From: CAZXDS01 sp964639525
GTDB taxonomy: Bacteria; Bacteroidota; Ignavibacteria; Ignavibacteriales; Melioribacteraceae
Assembly: GCA_964639525.1 (NCBI GenBank)
Contig: CAZXDS010000179.1
Coordinates: 1 to 6,845 of the forward strand
DNA: 6,845 bases
Reading direction: 5' to 3'
Both the position numbers and the translations under genes were made by a program. Positions 4,612 through 6,845 of the stretch are shown piece after piece (position 1 is the first letter of the stretch; each line of letters begins with the position of its first letter). A model generated the notes under the pieces. That model was not told the origin of the DNA. It made no database searches and saw nothing but the letters and a program-made list of their open reading frames with translations.

Positions 4612-6264
4612 ATGTTTAAAAATTATTTCTATCTCCGCCGTGCAATTACCGAACTGCTCCCTATTCTGCAAAATGCGGAAATTATCGAGTGCTATTCACA
4701 GGAAAAAGATCGACTTTATTTTTCAATTCCAACTGCAGAATTGTCGTATCGACATTTAATTATTTCAACAAATTCCGCCCTCCCCTTTCTACAAATACGC
4801 GAAAGCCATCATAAAGCAAAAAAAAATGTTGTTTTATTTTTTGAAAATTATTTACCCGCAAGATTAAGCAATATTGAAATAGCAAAAAATGACAGAGTAA
4901 TAAAATTCACTTTTGATAGTTTTTCAATGTTTTACTATTTACGCGGAAACAAGAGTAATATCATCTTGACTGATTATGAAAATCGGATTTCTAGTTTTAA
5001 GCAGCACAAATTTATGAGAAGCCAAGATGATACTAAGAACATTATAACGGAACTTAATAATTATAGTTTTACCAATTCAACAGAATTGCAAAATATTTCC
5101 GGAAATAATGATTTAATTTTAGACTATTCAATATTAAAAAAGAAATTTCCTTTTATTGACAAAATACTATTTAATGAAATTAATATCAGATTGAATACTG
5201 AAGCTTCATCTTCAAATATTTTTGATGAAATGAACAATGCCATTAAAAAGATTTCTACTGCCAATATCGCTGTATTTTATGATGAGTTTGCAGGCAAATC
5301 ATATTTTGTACCCGATACTTTTTTGATTTCTAAGTCTCGGAAAAATATTGTGCTCGCGGATAATTATAACGACGGTATTCAAAATCTTTTCAGAATCAAA
5401 TTTAAAAATGAGCGAATTAAAAGTGTATCAAATCAATTAAGAAAATACTTTGACAAAGAACTTGAACGATTAGCAAACAAGTTGAATAATCTATCGGGAA
5501 GAATAAAAAAAGGCAGCAATGAACTTGAATATTATCGAAAAGGACAACTGCTTCTTTCCAATTTAGTTCAAATCAAAAAAGGATTGAAAGAAATTGAAGT
5601 AAATGATTATGAGGATAATTCATTAATAAAAATTAAATTGGACGATAAGCTTCCACCGAATAAAAATGTTGACAAATATTTTGAAAAGGCAAGAGACGAA
5701 AAAATAAATTTTCAAAAATCAAAAGAACTTTTCGTTATTAATGAAGAAAAATATAATTCATTGTTAAATTTAAAATCACGATTTGAAAATTCTTCCACGA
5801 TGGAGGAATTGGAAAATATTGCAAACACACTTAAATTAAAACAAGGCAATAAATCAAAGAAGAAAATGGGTACAAATATCAATTACAGACATTTTTTAAT
5901 CGAAGGAAAATATCACGTTTTTGTCGGCAAAGACAGTAAGAGCAACGATGCACTTTCTATAAAATTTGCTAAACAAAACGATTATTGGTTTCATGCTCGC
6001 GGACTTCCCGGCTCACACGTGGTCTTACGTGTTGATAATACAAAGGAAGGCGTACCGAAAAATATCATTAAAAATGCAGCTTCCATAGCGGGGTTTTACA
6101 GCAAGGCTAAAACTGCAAATGTTGCACCGGTATCTTATACATTTGCAAAATATGTTCACAAAAAGAAAGGAACGGAACCGGGTAAAGTTATGATTTCAAA
6201 AGAAAAAGTTCTACTTGTAAAACCGGAAATACCTAAAAATTGTGAGAGCGTAAATGACGACTGA
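4612..6264 (+). CDS. rqcH: NFACT-family ribosome quality-control protein (RqcH/Rqc2-like)
   Basis: Members bind stalled large ribosomal subunits with peptidyl-tRNA and, in bacteria, add C-terminal alanine tails that mark the nascent chain for degradation. The 550 residues fit the family. The N-terminal NFACT-N region (about 1-180) has YFYLRRAITELLPIL, KAKKNVVLFF (68-77), and NDRVIKF (93-99), where D94-R95 sits near the Asp-Arg pair needed for RqcH activity, then LRGNKSNIILTD. A charged helical stretch around 265-410 (FKNERIKSVSNQLRKYFDKE onward) is the coiled-coil middle domain. The C-terminal NFACT-R domain (about 424-540) has YRHFLIEGKYHVFVGKDSKS, NDYWFHARGLPGSHVVLR and KGTEPGKVMISKEK. There is no Shine-Dalgarno; this ATG gives the family-typical opening. 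It overlaps the next gene by 11 bp. Older annotations call such proteins fibronectin-binding, which is probably misleading here. Confidence 0.85.
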   Translation: MFKNYFYLRRAITELLPILQNAEIIECYSQEKDRLYFSIPTAELSYRHLIISTNSALPFLQIRESHHKAKKNVVLFFENYLPARLSNIEIAKNDRVIKFTFDSFSMFYYLRGNKSNIILTDYENRISSFKQHKFMRSQDDTKNIITELNNYSFTNSTELQNISGNNDLILDYSILKKKFPFIDKILFNEINIRLNTEASSSNIFDEMNNAIKKISTANIAVFYDEFAGKSYFVPDTFLISKSRKNIVLADNYNDGIQNLFRIKFKNERIKSVSNQLRKYFDKELERLANKLNNLSGRIKKGSNELEYYRKGQLLLSNLVQIKKGLKEIEVNDYEDNSLIKIKLDDKLPPNKNVDKYFEKARDEKINFQKSKELFVINEEKYNSLLNLKSRFENSSTMEELENIANTLKLKQGNKSKKKMGTNINYRHFLIEGKYHVFVGKDSKSNDALSIKFAKQNDYWFHARGLPGSHVVLRVDNTKEGVPKNIIKNAASIAGFYSKAKTANVAPVSYTFAKYVHKKKGTEPGKVMISKEKVLLVKPEIPKNCESVNDD

Positions 6265-6622
6265 AAAACTCAACAAAGCTAAAGTTCTTATTGCACAAGG
6301 GCAAAACGAATTATCCCGAGTTAAAGAGCCATTAGAAATTGGATTTGATGGGAAAGTTCGTACTATATGCAGACGTGCAGTTGGTTTTTATATCGCTGCA
6401 AGTTTAGAACTTTTTCCGAAAGATAATTACGGAAAAAGTTTCATGAACAATATTCGTGCACTTGCAAGCGATAATGAAGCTCCGCAAAACGTTAAATTGT
6501 CTGCTGATAAACTATTGGTTCACACAAATACTTTGCAATTAAGCGGAAGCGAAGCTGTTAAATGTGCGGAGACAATTATTTTATTCTGTAAAAATATTGT
6601 TAAACCTTTTCTAAAATTATAG
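6254..6622 (+). CDS. Small all-helical protein of unknown function (HEPN-like?)
   Basis: A 122-residue cytosolic protein that I do not recognise with confidence. Its start overlaps the NFACT gene by 11 bp (the TGA of that gene is at 6262-6264), so the two are probably translated together. The sequence predicts four or so helices: KLNKAKVLIAQGQNELSRVK, KVRTICRRAVGFYIAASLEL, NVKLSADKLLVHTNTLQ, and EAVKCAETIILFCKNIVKPF. The second helix with its RRA-x-GFYIAA pattern recalls HEPN-type four-helix bundles, but the catalytic R-x4-6-H motif of HEPN ribonucleases is absent, so if related it is non-catalytic. There is no signal peptide or membrane segment. Two of its four prolines are CCG, as in the surrounding chromosomal genes. 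Coupling to an RqcH-like gene suggests, but does not show, a role near the ribosome. Confidence 0.7.
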   Translation: MTTEKLNKAKVLIAQGQNELSRVKEPLEIGFDGKVRTICRRAVGFYIAASLELFPKDNYGKSFMNNIRALASDNEAPQNVKLSADKLLVHTNTLQLSGSEAVKCAETIILFCKNIVKPFLKL

Positions 6623-6625
6623 TTT

Positions 6626-6845
6626 ATGAATAAACAGATAAATTATAAAGTCATCATTAAGCTAATTGCAGTTTCGATTGTTGTGAGTTTAATTTATAAC
6701 TATTTTTCTGCAAACAGTTTAAGTTTAATTCGTAAAAATACTAAACTTATTGCGGCAAGCGATTCTCTAATATCCACCCAATCCTTAATCCCAAGTGATA
6801 CCGGCTTTGTTATGATAACAACAACGCAAGCGTATAAATTATTTA
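6626..6845 (+). CDS. Membrane-anchored protein, N-terminal part, possibly rhodanese-domain (runs off the window)
   Basis: Starts 3 nt after the preceding stop and is open to the window edge (73 full codons). The beginning MNKQINYKVIIKLIAVSIVV, continuing SLIYNYF, is a short basic N-terminus followed by one hydrophobic segment (about residues 8-27), consistent with a membrane anchor or uncleaved signal. The following SANSLSLIRKNTKLIAASDS and the final ITTTQAYKLF resemble Bacteroidota-type anchored rhodanese proteins, in which a phrase like 'I-x-x-x-QAY-x-L-F' opens the domain. The catalytic cysteine loop would lie outside the window, so the assignment is tentative. Tight spacing implies it is in the same operon as the two genes before it. 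Confidence 0.5.
   Translation, partial: MNKQINYKVIIKLIAVSIVVSLIYNYFSANSLSLIRKNTKLIAASDSLISTQSLIPSDTGFVMITTTQAYKLF

Noticed and set aside
4556..4759. 67-codon plus-strand frame overlapping the NFACT start
   Set aside because: It overlaps the conserved N-terminus of the NFACT protein in another frame and resembles nothing known.

Overview
The window is AT-rich DNA from a bacterium of the Bacteroidota/Ignavibacteria (FCB) side of the tree. This is inferred from three things. One gene is the FCB-type fused 'alternative GlmU' protein that begins MKLAIFED. The NFACT/RqcH-like protein has the N-terminus typical of that group. The chromosomal genes mostly lack Shine-Dalgarno sequences. No rRNA, tRNA or CRISPR array is visible.

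Left edge (1-328): a minus-strand 63-codon reading frame resembles only the beginning of a hotdog-fold DUF4442 protein and is probably a decayed remnant. A short AT-rich divergent spacer follows.

Centre (329-3117): this is the most interesting part. A 106-bp sequence occurs twice, at 329-434 and 3012-3117, with no mismatch and exactly 2683 bp apart. Each copy contains the candidate promoter, 5' leader and first seven codons plus two bases of the GlmU-like gene that starts at 3095. Between the copies lies a two-gene unit: a long, two-lobed dCTP deaminase-family protein and a GNAT-ASCH fusion protein, whose stop and start codons overlap by one base. In the left copy the host gene's start continues for only 14 codons. 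Its TAG stop sits inside a perfect AGGAGG that serves the deaminase gene. The inserted genes have therefore captured the host gene's promoter and start, while the host gene has had its own rebuilt at the other end. Proline codon use differs sharply: 0 of 23 prolines are CCG in the two cassette genes, against 13 of 28 in the three downstream chromosomal genes. The cassette carries no transposase, integrase or recombinase.

Right side (3095-6845): the GlmU-like gene is followed by a 299-bp spacer packed with six short perfect hairpins, mostly with TTC/GAA triloops. Then come an NFACT/RqcH-family gene, an overlapping small all-helical gene of unknown function, and the start of a membrane-anchored gene that may encode a rhodanese-domain protein.

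The best reading is a small, recently acquired passive cargo cassette, possibly for phage defence through the nucleotide pool. It is inserted at the 5' end of a conserved cell-envelope gene with the host's expression signals duplicated. The defence role is inference; the repeat structure, the promoter/start capture and the codon contrast are visible directly.
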